From Ramlibacter sp. (lineage in GTDB: Bacteria > Pseudomonadota > Gammaproteobacteria > Burkholderiales > Burkholderiaceae_C), in assembly GCA_019635415.1 (NCBI GenBank), contig JAHBZN010000001.1:744001-808000 (forward strand): 64,000 bases of DNA, read 5' to 3'. Within the stretch, counting starts at the first letter, position 1; each line of letters begins with the position of its first letter. Below the pieces are notes generated by a model, which was given only the letters and a program-made list of their open reading frames with translations, was not told the DNA's origin and did no database searches. The position numbers and the translations under genes are program-made. Shown piece after piece: positions 45,994 to 54,757 of the stretch.

Positions 45994-46901
45994 GCAACGA
46001 AAAAGAGCATCGCCCTTCGGAATTGCGGATGATCCCGCTCGACCGCATCGAAGTGCTCAATCCGCGCGAACGCAACAGCCGCGTGTTCGAGCAGATCGTC
46101 GGCAACATTCAGAGCATTGGCCTAAAAAAGCCCATCATCGTGACCCCGCGCCCCGGCAGCGATGGCGAGCACTACTTGCTCATTTGCGGCGAGGGGCGGT
46201 TCAAGGCCTTCAAGACCATCGGCCAGCAGGAAATTCCGGCAATGGTGATGAACGTCGATGACGAATCGGCTTTCATCATGAGCCTGACGGAGAACATCGC
46301 ACGGCGCAAGTTCAGCCCGCTTGAACTCCTGGTCGGAATCGAGCAACTGCGGGATCAAGGCTATGACAAGAAAGCCATCGCGCAGAAAACCGGCCTGAGT
46401 CCGGAGTATGTCCAAGGCATTTTGTACCTGCTGAAGAACGGGGAGGAACGGCTCCTGATGGCCGTCGGCAGCGGACGCATACCACTCAACGCGGCGATCA
46501 CCATCGCGGGCGCTGGCACCGATGACAAATCGGTCCAGGCCGCCCTGCAGGAAGCCTACGAGTCCGGAAAGTTGCGCGGTAGCCAACTGATCCAGGCACG
46601 TCGCGTGATCGAACGCCGTCGCACCCAAGGCCGGTCAATCGGCGGCAGGATGCCGTCCCGCAAGCCGAACGAGGATGTCACCACGTCCAGCTTGGTTCGC
46701 AACTATCAGCGCGAGGTCGAGCGCCAGAAGCTGCTGGTCAGGAAGGCCGAAACCGCCCAGCGCAATCTGCTGTTCATCGTCGGCGCACTGCGTCAACTGC
46801 TGGCTGATGAGAATTTCACCAATCTGCTGCGTGCCGAAGGACTGGACACCCTGCCGCAGTATCTGGCGGATCGAGTCTGGGCACGCGGGAGCGGAGCGTG
46901 A
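45990..46901 (+). CDS. ParB N-terminal domain protein
   Basis: This 303-aa protein has the ParB/Srx core: GEGRFKAFKTIG (the arginine box in place of GERR), SLTENIARRKFSPLELL, and the helix-turn-helix GYDKKAIAQKTGLSPEYVQGIL. The C-terminal region is basic and helical. No ParA is present. It overlaps the recombinase by 4 nt and the next gene by 4 nt (GTGA), so all are translated together. A role in regulating or assisting recombination is more likely than plasmid partition. Confidence 0.9.
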   Translation: MSNEKEHRPSELRMIPLDRIEVLNPRERNSRVFEQIVGNIQSIGLKKPIIVTPRPGSDGEHYLLICGEGRFKAFKTIGQQEIPAMVMNVDDESAFIMSLTENIARRKFSPLELLVGIEQLRDQGYDKKAIAQKTGLSPEYVQGILYLLKNGEERLLMAVGSGRIPLNAAITIAGAGTDDKSVQAALQEAYESGKLRGSQLIQARRVIERRRTQGRSIGGRMPSRKPNEDVTTSSLVRNYQREVERQKLLVRKAETAQRNLLFIVGALRQLLADENFTNLLRAEGLDTLPQYLADRVWARGSGA

Positions 46902-47776
46902 CCAAGCCACCACTGGGTTTCATTCCGGAGCCACTGCTCTTGCCGCTGTCGGCCGTCCTGCCGTCGCGCAAGACGCCCGAAGGGCTGGCGACCTCCCGCA
47001 AGTTCAAGCAGATCATCGCGTCCATCGAGGCCGTCGGCTTGATCGAACCCTTGTCGGTGGGCAAACCCGACCGATCTGGCCAGCACATCCTGCTCGACGG
47101 CCACACACGTTTGGTCGCTCTGAAGCAACTGGGCTTCGAACAGGTGCCTTGCCTCGTGGCCACGGATGACGAGAGCTACACCTACAACAACCGGGTCAAT
47201 CGACTTTCCAGCATCCAGGAACACTTGATGATCCGCCGCGCCGTCGAACGTGGCGTCACTCCAGAACGGCTCGCCAAGGCCCTGGACGTGGACATCAGCC
47301 ACATCATCAAGAAGCTGAACCTGCTCGACGGGATCTGTCCGGAAGCCGCAGAGCTTCTGCGCGACCAGACCTTCTCGGCCAACCTCGGTGCGGTTCTGCG
47401 CAAGATGAAACCGACCCGGCAGGTCGAATGCGTAGAACTGATGGTCAGCGCCAACAACATCACGGTCGCCTACGCCCAGGCTCTGGTGGCCGCCACGCCC
47501 AGCAACATGCTCGTCGGCGAGGTGAAGCCGAAGAAGATGACCGGCGTCAGCGCGGATCAGATGGCCAAGATGGAGCGAGAAATGGGCAATCTGCAGGAAC
47601 AGTTCAAGCTGGCCGAACAGTCCTACGGCCAGGACATCCTCAATCTGGTGCTGGCCAAGGGGTACCTGGCCAAACTCATGGCCAACGAAGCCATCTTGCG
47701 CCACCTGACGAAGAAGCATCCCGACGTGCTGAACGAATTCGACAGCATCGTCCGCATGGTGACGCTGGACAAGTGA
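46898..47776 (+). CDS. RepB/ParB-like plasmid partition protein
   Basis: This 292-aa protein has a ParB-type N-terminus (LLDGHTRLVALKQLGFEQVPCLVAT), a helix-turn-helix around GVTPERLAKALDVDISHIIKKLNLLD, and the RepB C-terminal domain (LRKMKPTRQVECVELM, MANEAILRHLTKKHPDVLNEF). GTG 46898 overlaps the stop of the first ParB gene. Two different ParB-like proteins in tandem without a ParA are unusual; they may form a heteromeric DNA-binding complex. Confidence 0.9.
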   Translation: MTKPPLGFIPEPLLLPLSAVLPSRKTPEGLATSRKFKQIIASIEAVGLIEPLSVGKPDRSGQHILLDGHTRLVALKQLGFEQVPCLVATDDESYTYNNRVNRLSSIQEHLMIRRAVERGVTPERLAKALDVDISHIIKKLNLLDGICPEAAELLRDQTFSANLGAVLRKMKPTRQVECVELMVSANNITVAYAQALVAATPSNMLVGEVKPKKMTGVSADQMAKMEREMGNLQEQFKLAEQSYGQDILNLVLAKGYLAKLMANEAILRHLTKKHPDVLNEFDSIVRMVTLDK

Positions 47777-49161
47777 ATGAACAGCCCACACTCACCGACG
47801 GCGGTCATTTGGCACCTCCAGTGCCAGACGCAGCGACAGTCCTCGATGGGGATGACCACCAAGATGACGTGGCACCACCACACCGTAACGCGCCACAACC
47901 CGAAGCCGTTTGCCTCTATGGCTTGATCGGCGACGTCGCCCGCGCAGGCAGCGATGGCACGGAGACCAATGCCCATGCCATAGCAGCGAATTTCATGGCG
48001 TATTTGTCCTGCGCGGTCGGACGTGGTGTGTACCTGCCCATTGGCAACACCCGGCACCACGCGCGGTTGTTCTGCCTGCACGTCGGACGTTCGGGCCGTG
48101 GCCGCAAAGGCGATGCCGTGTCGCTGGTGCTGCGCATCGATCAGGCTTTGCGCGAGATCGGCGAATCGTTCGCGCCGCAGATTCATCGTGGCGGACTGTC
48201 CAGTCGCGAAGGGCTGGTGGCATTGATGCACGATGGATACCGGCAAGGTCGGCAGGACGTTTCTGCCATCGAGGACAAGCGGCTGTGGGTGGTCGAATCC
48301 GAGTTCGCCAATGTGCTGCATCAGGGGCGACGCGACGGCAACACGCTATCGGCGGCACTGCGTGACTGTTGGGATGGCGTCGATCTCAAACCCGCCACCA
48401 AGTCGAACCGGCTTTACGCCAGCCACCCGCACGTCTGCCTGAGCGGTGCGATCTCGCCCGGCGAATTGACGGGCCTGATGAGCGCCCGCGAACTCACCAA
48501 CGGCTTCGCCAACCGCTTTCTGATGATCTGGGCAGAACGGTCGCGGATGCTTCCGTTCCCGAAGGAGACGCCGCAAGAGATAGTCGTGCATCTGGCGCGC
48601 AGGACGCTGGAGATGCTGGCCTTCGTCCGCGCCGACCGGTACGACGAGCGCGAACATCAGCGGATGGAACTGTCGCCCCAGGCGCAGTGGCGTTACGCCC
48701 AGCTCTACCGAGGTGAACTGCACGATGGCATCGACGATGGTGCGATTGGGGCGTTGCTGGAGCGTCGCGCGCCGATGCTGCTCCGGCTGGCCATGCTGAT
48801 GGCACTGACCGACCTGCAAACCCGCATCGATGTCCCGCACATCGACGCCGCGATGGCGTGGATTCGGCACGCCACGGCGTCCGTGCGCTTCGTGTTCGTC
48901 AGTGCCGCTGAAGACGCAAAGCTGGCGCAGGTGCTGGAACTGGCGAACCGCGTGTTGGCCTTCCTGCACGAACGCGGTCAGTCCACGCGCAGCCAAATCA
49001 GTGCCGAATGTTTCCGGGGCAAGGTGCCGAAGGCGCGGATCGACGCCAGCCTGGAGCACCTGTTGGCCAGCACGCCGCCCAAGATCACGGTTCAGTGGGG
49101 CGAACGCGCCGACGGTGCGCCGGGCGCGCCGCTGCGCGTGTACCGGCTGGCTGCGAAGTGA
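47773..49161 (+). CDS. DUF3987-like primase/helicase-related protein
   Basis: This 462-aa protein matches the DUF3987 pattern: YLSCAVGRGVYLPIGNTRHHARLF, VGRSGRGRKGDA (P-loop-like), WVVESEFANVLHQGRRDGNTLSAALRDCWDG, and GFANRFLMIWAERS. These resemble phage and plasmid primase-helicase ATPases. GTG 47773 overlaps the previous stop (GTGA); the open frame further upstream overlaps the RepB gene and is ignored. It ends the four-gene recombinase cassette. Confidence 0.83.
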   Translation: MNEQPTLTDGGHLAPPVPDAATVLDGDDHQDDVAPPHRNAPQPEAVCLYGLIGDVARAGSDGTETNAHAIAANFMAYLSCAVGRGVYLPIGNTRHHARLFCLHVGRSGRGRKGDAVSLVLRIDQALREIGESFAPQIHRGGLSSREGLVALMHDGYRQGRQDVSAIEDKRLWVVESEFANVLHQGRRDGNTLSAALRDCWDGVDLKPATKSNRLYASHPHVCLSGAISPGELTGLMSARELTNGFANRFLMIWAERSRMLPFPKETPQEIVVHLARRTLEMLAFVRADRYDEREHQRMELSPQAQWRYAQLYRGELHDGIDDGAIGALLERRAPMLLRLAMLMALTDLQTRIDVPHIDAAMAWIRHATASVRFVFVSAAEDAKLAQVLELANRVLAFLHERGQSTRSQISAECFRGKVPKARIDASLEHLLASTPPKITVQWGERADGAPGAPLRVYRLAAK

Positions 49162-49171
49162 CCGGGGGATT

Positions 49172-49251
49172 CTTTCGCTGATTTCGCCGGGGCAGATCAG
49201 CCGCAAGTGCTTGTCACGGCACTGATTTCGCTAATTTCGCTAATTTCGCCA
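49172..49251. repeat. Iteron-like 9-bp repeats (ATTTCGCTA units)
   Basis: Three head-to-tail 9-mers (49225-49251: ATTTCGCTA twice, then ATTTCGCCA) and two related units at 49172-49189. They sit between the DUF3987-like gene and the WYL gene, in a 253-bp A/T-rich gap. They could be ParB/RepB sites or a recombination or replication element. Confidence 0.5.
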
Positions 49252-49299
49252 GCCCCAATTGACACAAGAGATCTGTCGCTCCGCGCAAGGCCAACAATC

Positions 49300-49325
49300 G
49301 CATTTTGATATTATGATCATTTTGC
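49300..49325. promoter_or_regulatory. Possible operator for the WYL regulator
   Basis: An imperfect inverted repeat with 10-bp arms (7 of 10 matching) and a 6-bp spacer, next to the A/T-rich promoter region ahead of the WYL gene. A poor TTGACG...TATGCT promoter may lie at about 49353-49381. Both are tentative. Confidence 0.25.
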
Positions 49326-49414
49326 AATTGACATTGGATTTTTATACGCCGTATTGACGGTCTATTTTGATTCTATTATGCTGCACCAAAACATAGGAAA
49401 ACCCCATCCCCGTC

Positions 49415-50311
49415 ATGTCCACTGACCGACTCTCCGGAATGGCCCAGGCGCAGCGCGACCGTCTCGCGTTCGTCGATCTGCGCCTGCGCTTCATGGGTGA
49501 AATCCGCCGTCAGGACTTGGTCTCTCGCTTCGACATCCAATCGGCGGCGGCCACGCGAGACATCGCCCAGTACAAGGAACTGGCCCCGGGCAACATGGAG
49601 TACGACACCAAGGGCAAGGTCTACGTGCGGGCGGAGTGGTTCCGGCCCCTGCTCGATTTCCCGGTCGAGCGCGTCTATACCTGGCTGTCTCAAGGCTACG
49701 GCGATGCCGAACCCACTCGCTTGCGGGGCGTCGTCGCCACCGAGGGCACCGGCCTGCCGGGCCGAATCGATCTGGAATTGCTCTCGACCCTTACGCGCGC
49801 CATCCACCGTGGTGCAGCCGTCAAGATTTCTTACCGCGCTCTGTCCAGTGGCCTCACCACACGCGAGATCGTGCCCTTCGCGCTGGCCGACAGCGGTCTG
49901 CGCTGGCACCTGAGGGCCTTCGACAGGCGTAGTGGCGAGTTCCGCGACTTCGTGCTGGGCCGCTTCGACAGCGCCAGCATCCTGCAAGGCGAAGTCGCCG
50001 ACCACGAAACGCACGCTCAGGACATCCAGTGGAACCGCATCACTGAGTTGGAACTGGTTCCGCATCCGGCCAACGTGCAGCACCCCGACACCATCGAAGC
50101 CGAGTACGGCATGGAAGGCGGCGTGCTGAAAGTGCGCACGCGCGCGGCGATGGCAGGCTACCTGCTGCGCCGCTGGAACGTGGACTGCACCGATGACCAC
50201 AGCCTCAAAGGTGGCGAATACCACCTGTGGCTGCGCAATCGCCAAGCCCTTTACGGTGTCGCCAATCTCGTGCTCGCCCCAGGCTATGGCTCATCGGAAA
50301 GGGAGGAGTAA
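49415..50311 (+). CDS. WYL domain transcriptional regulator
   Basis: This 298-aa protein has an N-terminal winged helix ([35 protein letters not shown]), a WYL-type domain around residues 120-185 ([33 protein letters not shown]) and a C-terminal WCX-like extension. This matches regulators such as BrxR that control anti-phage operons in response to a nucleic-acid ligand. It is the first gene of the defence operon; the helicase starts 2 nt after its stop. I infer that it represses its own operon. Confidence 0.88.
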   Translation: MSTDRLSGMAQAQRDRLAFVDLRLRFMGEIRRQDLVSRFDIQSAAATRDIAQYKELAPGNMEYDTKGKVYVRAEWFRPLLDFPVERVYTWLSQGYGDAEPTRLRGVVATEGTGLPGRIDLELLSTLTRAIHRGAAVKISYRALSSGLTTREIVPFALADSGLRWHLRAFDRRSGEFRDFVLGRFDSASILQGEVADHETHAQDIQWNRITELELVPHPANVQHPDTIEAEYGMEGGVLKVRTRAAMAGYLLRRWNVDCTDDHSLKGGEYHLWLRNRQALYGVANLVLAPGYGSSEREE

Positions 50312-50313
50312 GC

Positions 50314-53300
50314 ATGCTCAAGCTCGAACAGATCCAGAAGAACGCAGCCATCTCGGGCCTGGAGCCTGGGCAGGTGGTGCGCATTGTCACGACCGAGCCT
50401 GTCGGCGACAACGCCCTTACCGTTTACTACAAGACCGCCGACGGCACGCTGCGCGAGCGGATGCTGTTCCGCACCGACGAGGCGAACCTGTCGCTGGCTG
50501 AAGTTGGCCGTCCGTGGGCCTTCGACGCGCCGGGCGACGCCTTCAAGCTCGCCGCAGAGGCGTGGCGGATCAATCTGGCGCACCTGTTCGACCCGATGAT
50601 GGCCGTCCACACGTCCAACGTCGAACCGCTGCCGCACCAGATCACGGCGGTGTATGAATCGATGTTGCCGCGCCAGCCGCTGCGATACGTGCTGGCCGAC
50701 GACCCGGGCGCGGGTAAGACCATCATGGCCGGTCTGTTCATCCGCGAGCTGCTGATGCGGGCCGACGCCAAGCGCGTGTTGATCGTGGCCCCCGGCAGTC
50801 TGGTCGAACAGTGGCAAGACGAAATGTTCGAGAAATTCGGTCTGTCCTTTACCCTGTTTTCGCGCGAGCAGGTCGAGCAGTCCCGCAGTGGTAATCCCTT
50901 CGACGACATCGACCTGATGGTCGCCCGGGTCGATCAACTCTCCCGCAACGAAGACCTGCAGGAAAAGCTTCGCCTGTCACACTGGGATTTGATAGTGGTC
51001 GACGAAGCCCACAAGCTCTCGGCCAACTACTTCGGCAACAAGGTCAACAAAACCAAGCGCTTCCAACTCGGCGAGCTGTTGGGTTCGGTCACCCGCCACT
51101 TCCTGCTGATGACCGCCACGCCGCACAACGGCAAGGAAGAAGACTTCCAGCTGTTCATGTCCCTGCTGGACTCCGACCGCTTTTACGGCAAGTTCCGCGA
51201 CGGCGCGCACAAAGTGGATGTCACCGACCTGATGCGTCGCATGGTCAAGGAAGACATGCTCCGCTTTGATGGCACACACCTGTTCCCCGAGCGCCGCGCC
51301 TACACCACCAACTACAAGCTCTCGGACATCGAGGCCGCGCTCTACGCCGCCGTCACGGACTATGTGAAGGAGGAAATGAACCGTGCCGACCAGCTCGACG
51401 GCCAACGCAAGGGCACGGTGGGCTTCGCCCTCACCTCCTTGCAGCGGCGTCTGGCCTCCAGCCCGGAAGCCATCTACCAGTCGCTCAAACGCCGTCGCCA
51501 TAAGCTCACTCGCCGCGTCGAAGACGAAAAACTGCGCCAGCGCGGCCAGTCCTTGGCTGAAACCATCGCCCTCAATGGTTTAAACAATCTCCCGGAAGAC
51601 ATCTGGGAGTCGGACGACGCGCTCTCATCTGACGACTACGAGAACTTCGAAGAAGCCGTGGTCGATCAGGCCACCGCCGCACAAACCATTCAGGAACTGG
51701 AAGCCGAAATCATCATTCTCGAAGGGCTGGAGGAGCAAGCGCGTCAGGTCGTCCATTCCGGGCAAGATCGCAAGTGGGACGAACTGTCAAAACTCTTGCA
51801 GAACACGCCGGAGATGCACGATGCCGATGGCCGCCAGCGCAAGCTCATCATCTTCACCGAGCACCGCGACACGCTGAACTACCTCGCCGTCAAGATCCGT
51901 GGGTTGATTGGCAATGAAGAGTCCGTGGTGATGATCCACGGCGGCGTCAAGCGCGAAGAGCGTCGCAAGGTGCAGGAGTTGTTCCGCAACGACCCCTCCG
52001 CGCGCGTGCTCATCGCCACCGACGCGGCGGGCGAAGGCGTCAACTTGCAGAACGCCAACCTGATGGTCAATTACGACCTTCCCTGGAATCCCAACCGTCT
52101 GGAACAGCGCTTCGGCCGCATTCACCGCATCGGCCAGACCGAGGTCTGCCATCTGTGGAACATGGTGGCCAACGAAACCCGCGAGGGCGACGTCTTCCAG
52201 CGCCTGTTCGAGAAACTGGAAGTTGAGCGCGCCGCACTGGGTGGCCGCGTGTTCGACATCCTTGGTGAAGTGTTCGAGGACAAGAGCCTCAAAGACCTGC
52301 TGATCGAAGCCATCCGCTACGGCGCAGACCCCGAAGTTCGCGCCCGCCTGCACCGCAAGGTAGAAGGCGCGCTCGACACACATCACCTCGAAACCATCAT
52401 CAAGCGCAACGCTCTCTGCGAAGAGGTGATGGACGAGCGCCGCCTGTTCGCCGTCAAAGAGGAGATGGAGAAGGCCGAGGCCCGCAAGCTCCAGCCCTAT
52501 TTCATCCGCTCCTTCTTCAATCAAGCCTTCTTGCAACTCGGCGGCGAGCTGCGCCCGCGTGAACAGGGCCGCTACGAGATCACCCACGTCCCGGCCAACA
52601 TCCGCGAACGCGACCGCCAGATCACCGGGCGAGATCGCCGCAACCTCGATCCCGTACTGCGCAAATACGAGCGCGTCTGCTTCGAAAAGCAGTACGTGCG
52701 CCTCACCAACCGCGTGGGTGCAACTATGGCCAGCCTGATGCATCCCGGTCACCCGCTGATGCAATCCGTCACCGACCTCATGCTGGAGCAGCACCGCAAC
52801 AAGCTCAAACAGGGCACGGTGCTGGTCGATTCCAGCGATATGGGTCTCACGCCCAAGGTGATGTTCATCATCGACCACTGCGTGAAAGAAGGGGCTGACT
52901 CGGCCCACGTCGTGTCCCGCCGAATGCAGTTTGTCGAGATCGATCCACAAGGCGGTGCGATTAACGCAGGCTGGGCCCCTCACCTTGACCTAGAGCCCAT
53001 AGCCAAGGCAGACATGGCCCTGATCGAGGACGTGCTGGGCGCGCCGTGGATCACTCAGAACCTTGAGCAGCAGGCGTTGGCCCATGCCTCCACCCACCTC
53101 GTGCCGGAGCACTTCGACGAGGTGCGCACCCGCCGCGAAAAGAGCGTGGACAAGACGCTGACCGCCGTCCACGAGCGGCTGGTCAAAGAGATCAGCTACT
53201 GGTCAGATCGCTACATCAAGCTGCAGGACGACATCGCCGCTGGCAAGGACGTGCGCCTGACGCTGGAAAACGTCCGCCGCACGATTGACGACCTGACCGC

Positions 53301-53847
53301 GCGCCGCGAGTCCCGCGAGAAAGAACTGCTGGCGATGCGCCACGTCATCTCGGCCACGCCGGTGGTGGTCGGCGGCGCATTGGTGATTCCGGCTGGTCTG
53401 ATATCGCAGCGCAAGGGTGAACCTGAATCAGCCGCAAGCTGGACAGCAGACGCCGACGCCCGTGCGCGCGTGGAATGGGTGGCGATGAAGGCCGTGATGG
53501 ACGCTGAACGCGCTCTGGGCCACGAGGTGATTGATGTGTCGGCGCAGAAGTGCGGTTGGGACGTGACCAGCCTGCCGAAGGCTCTGGACGGCAAGCTCCC
53601 ACCGTCCCGCCACATTGAGGTCAAAGGCCGCGCCAAGGGCAGCAGCACGGTGACCGTGACCCGCAACGAAATCCTCTACGGGCTGAACCAGCAAGACAAA
53701 TTCATGCTGGCCATCGTCCTTGTGGACGGCGACCAGCACGAAGGACCGTTTTACGTGACCAAGCCCTTCACGCAGGAACCGGATTGGGCTGTGACCAGCA
53801 TCAATCTTGACCTCGGCCAGTTGCTGGCCAAAGCGGAGCGGCCATGA
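50314..53847 (+). CDS. SNF2-family helicase with C-terminal DUF3883-like domain
   Basis: This 1177-aa protein starts at ATG 50314 with GGGAGGAG upstream. Helicase motifs: Walker A PGAGKT at 131-136, DEAH at 230-233, TATPHNG near 268, and the motif VI stretch [10 protein letters not shown] near 600. The C-terminus has a DUF3883/NOV_C-like nuclease-fold region with IEVKGRAKG (E1102, K1104) after [15 protein letters not shown]. The layout resembles the DISARM DrmD-type SNF2 helicases. It overlaps the HEPN gene by 4 nt. Likely a DNA translocase of the system. Confidence 0.9.
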   Translation: MLKLEQIQKNAAISGLEPGQVVRIVTTEPVGDNALTVYYKTADGTLRERMLFRTDEANLSLAEVGRPWAFDAPGDAFKLAAEAWRINLAHLFDPMMAVHTSNVEPLPHQITAVYESMLPRQPLRYVLADDPGAGKTIMAGLFIRELLMRADAKRVLIVAPGSLVEQWQDEMFEKFGLSFTLFSREQVEQSRSGNPFDDIDLMVARVDQLSRNEDLQEKLRLSHWDLIVVDEAHKLSANYFGNKVNKTKRFQLGELLGSVTRHFLLMTATPHNGKEEDFQLFMSLLDSDRFYGKFRDGAHKVDVTDLMRRMVKEDMLRFDGTHLFPERRAYTTNYKLSDIEAALYAAVTDYVKEEMNRADQLDGQRKGTVGFALTSLQRRLASSPEAIYQSLKRRRHKLTRRVEDEKLRQRGQSLAETIALNGLNNLPEDIWESDDALSSDDYENFEEAVVDQATAAQTIQELEAEIIILEGLEEQARQVVHSGQDRKWDELSKLLQNTPEMHDADGRQRKLIIFTEHRDTLNYLAVKIRGLIGNEESVVMIHGGVKREERRKVQELFRNDPSARVLIATDAAGEGVNLQNANLMVNYDLPWNPNRLEQRFGRIHRIGQTEVCHLWNMVANETREGDVFQRLFEKLEVERAALGGRVFDILGEVFEDKSLKDLLIEAIRYGADPEVRARLHRKVEGALDTHHLETIIKRNALCEEVMDERRLFAVKEEMEKAEARKLQPYFIRSFFNQAFLQLGGELRPREQGRYEITHVPANIRERDRQITGRDRRNLDPVLRKYERVCFEKQYVRLTNRVGATMASLMHPGHPLMQSVTDLMLEQHRNKLKQGTVLVDSSDMGLTPKVMFIIDHCVKEGADSAHVVSRRMQFVEIDPQGGAINAGWAPHLDLEPIAKADMALIEDVLGAPWITQNLEQQALAHASTHLVPEHFDEVRTRREKSVDKTLTAVHERLVKEISYWSDRYIKLQDDIAAGKDVRLTLENVRRTIDDLTARRESREKELLAMRHVISATPVVVGGALVIPAGLISQRKGEPESAASWTADADARARVEWVAMKAVMDAERALGHEVIDVSAQKCGWDVTSLPKALDGKLPPSRHIEVKGRAKGSSTVTVTRNEILYGLNQQDKFMLAIVLVDGDQHEGPFYVTKPFTQEPDWAVTSINLDLGQLLAKAERP

Positions 53848-54755
53848 AAGACGCCGAGATTTTCGACAGCCTGTTCCGCAACGCCCTCGACTTTCTGAAC
53901 AGGGCACTCGACGAACTTGAGGGGCACCCGAAATATGCCCTGATCGACTTTGCTGCGGCAGTTGAGTTGGTTTTTAAGGCGCGCCTCGTTCTTATTGGCT
54001 CGATGTGGGTTGCCGAGGAACCAACGGAGGCCACCGCAGATCGATTCGCACAAGGCAAGCTTCGTACAGTTGGCCTGGAACTCGCCAAGAGGCGAATCGA
54101 ATCGCTGACTGACGAAAGCATTGACTACACGTCTTTCAAAGTGTTCCAAGCAATCGCCCGCCACAGAAACCGTGTAGTGCATTTCTTCCATACGGGGCTT
54201 GATTCAAAACAGCAGCGCGAAGCAGTGGCCGGCGAGATCTACGTTGCTTGGTACCACTTGTATCGGCTTCTTACAGGGCCGTGGGGTAAGCACTTTTCAA
54301 GCTACTCGCAACTAATTTCCGAGTTCGGCGCAAGGCTGCAATCTCTGACTCCGTTTCTCGATGCTGTGTTCGATCGCGTGGTCAAGAGCAACCCCAAGGC
54401 GATCACCTACACGAAATGTCCTGTGTGCAGCTACCAATCCCTGGACCCTGTAACCGGTGACCGATACCAGTCGGCAATTTGCCATGTCTGTGGGTACATC
54501 GAACCGTCACACAAAGCGATTCAGCAGGGCGAAGAGGATTTCGTGGCCAGCTGTGCCGCCTGCGGCGGACATCAGACAGTGCTTGCAACAGGCTTTGGTT
54601 TCAAATGCTCTCAATGCGGCGAGAGTTTCGCGGATTGCACCACTTGCGAGTATTGCAGTGAACACTGGGTAGGCAATCCTGATCCCGACTACGGCGACTA
54701 CCTGAGTGGCTGTGACTACTGCAACGGCGCGCTTTCCAGAATAAAGGACGATTGA
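53844..54755 (+). CDS. HEPN-like plus zinc-ribbon protein
   Basis: This 303-aa protein has an all-helical N-terminal region of about 180 residues with R108-N-R-V-V-H113, the R-x4-6-H motif of HEPN RNases, in the context HRNRVVHFF. The C-terminal 110 residues hold at least six CxxC pairs: C192/195, C213/216, C237/240, C255/258, C265/268 (with C271) and C290/293, so several zinc ribbons. It begins within the helicase end (ATGA overlap). I infer RNA binding and RNA cleavage, perhaps as the effector, but this is unproven. Base use is A/T-richer than the neighbours. Confidence 0.8.
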   Translation: MKDAEIFDSLFRNALDFLNRALDELEGHPKYALIDFAAAVELVFKARLVLIGSMWVAEEPTEATADRFAQGKLRTVGLELAKRRIESLTDESIDYTSFKVFQAIARHRNRVVHFFHTGLDSKQQREAVAGEIYVAWYHLYRLLTGPWGKHFSSYSQLISEFGARLQSLTPFLDAVFDRVVKSNPKAITYTKCPVCSYQSLDPVTGDRYQSAICHVCGYIEPSHKAIQQGEEDFVASCAACGGHQTVLATGFGFKCSQCGESFADCTTCEYCSEHWVGNPDPDYGDYLSGCDYCNGALSRIKDD

Positions 54756-54757
54756 GT

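Noticed and set aside
47428..47772. Upstream extension of the DUF3987-like gene
   Set aside because: It would overlap the RepB-like gene by 350 bp in another frame; the GTG at 47773 with a 4-nt overlap fits better.
46898..47776. Evidence for a resident plasmid partition system
   Set aside because: ParB-like and RepB-like genes are present but no ParA ATPase or replication initiator; the flanking genes are chromosomal.
49172..49251. The 9-bp repeats as a CRISPR array
   Set aside because: Units are far too short, there are no spacers, and no Cas genes are nearby.
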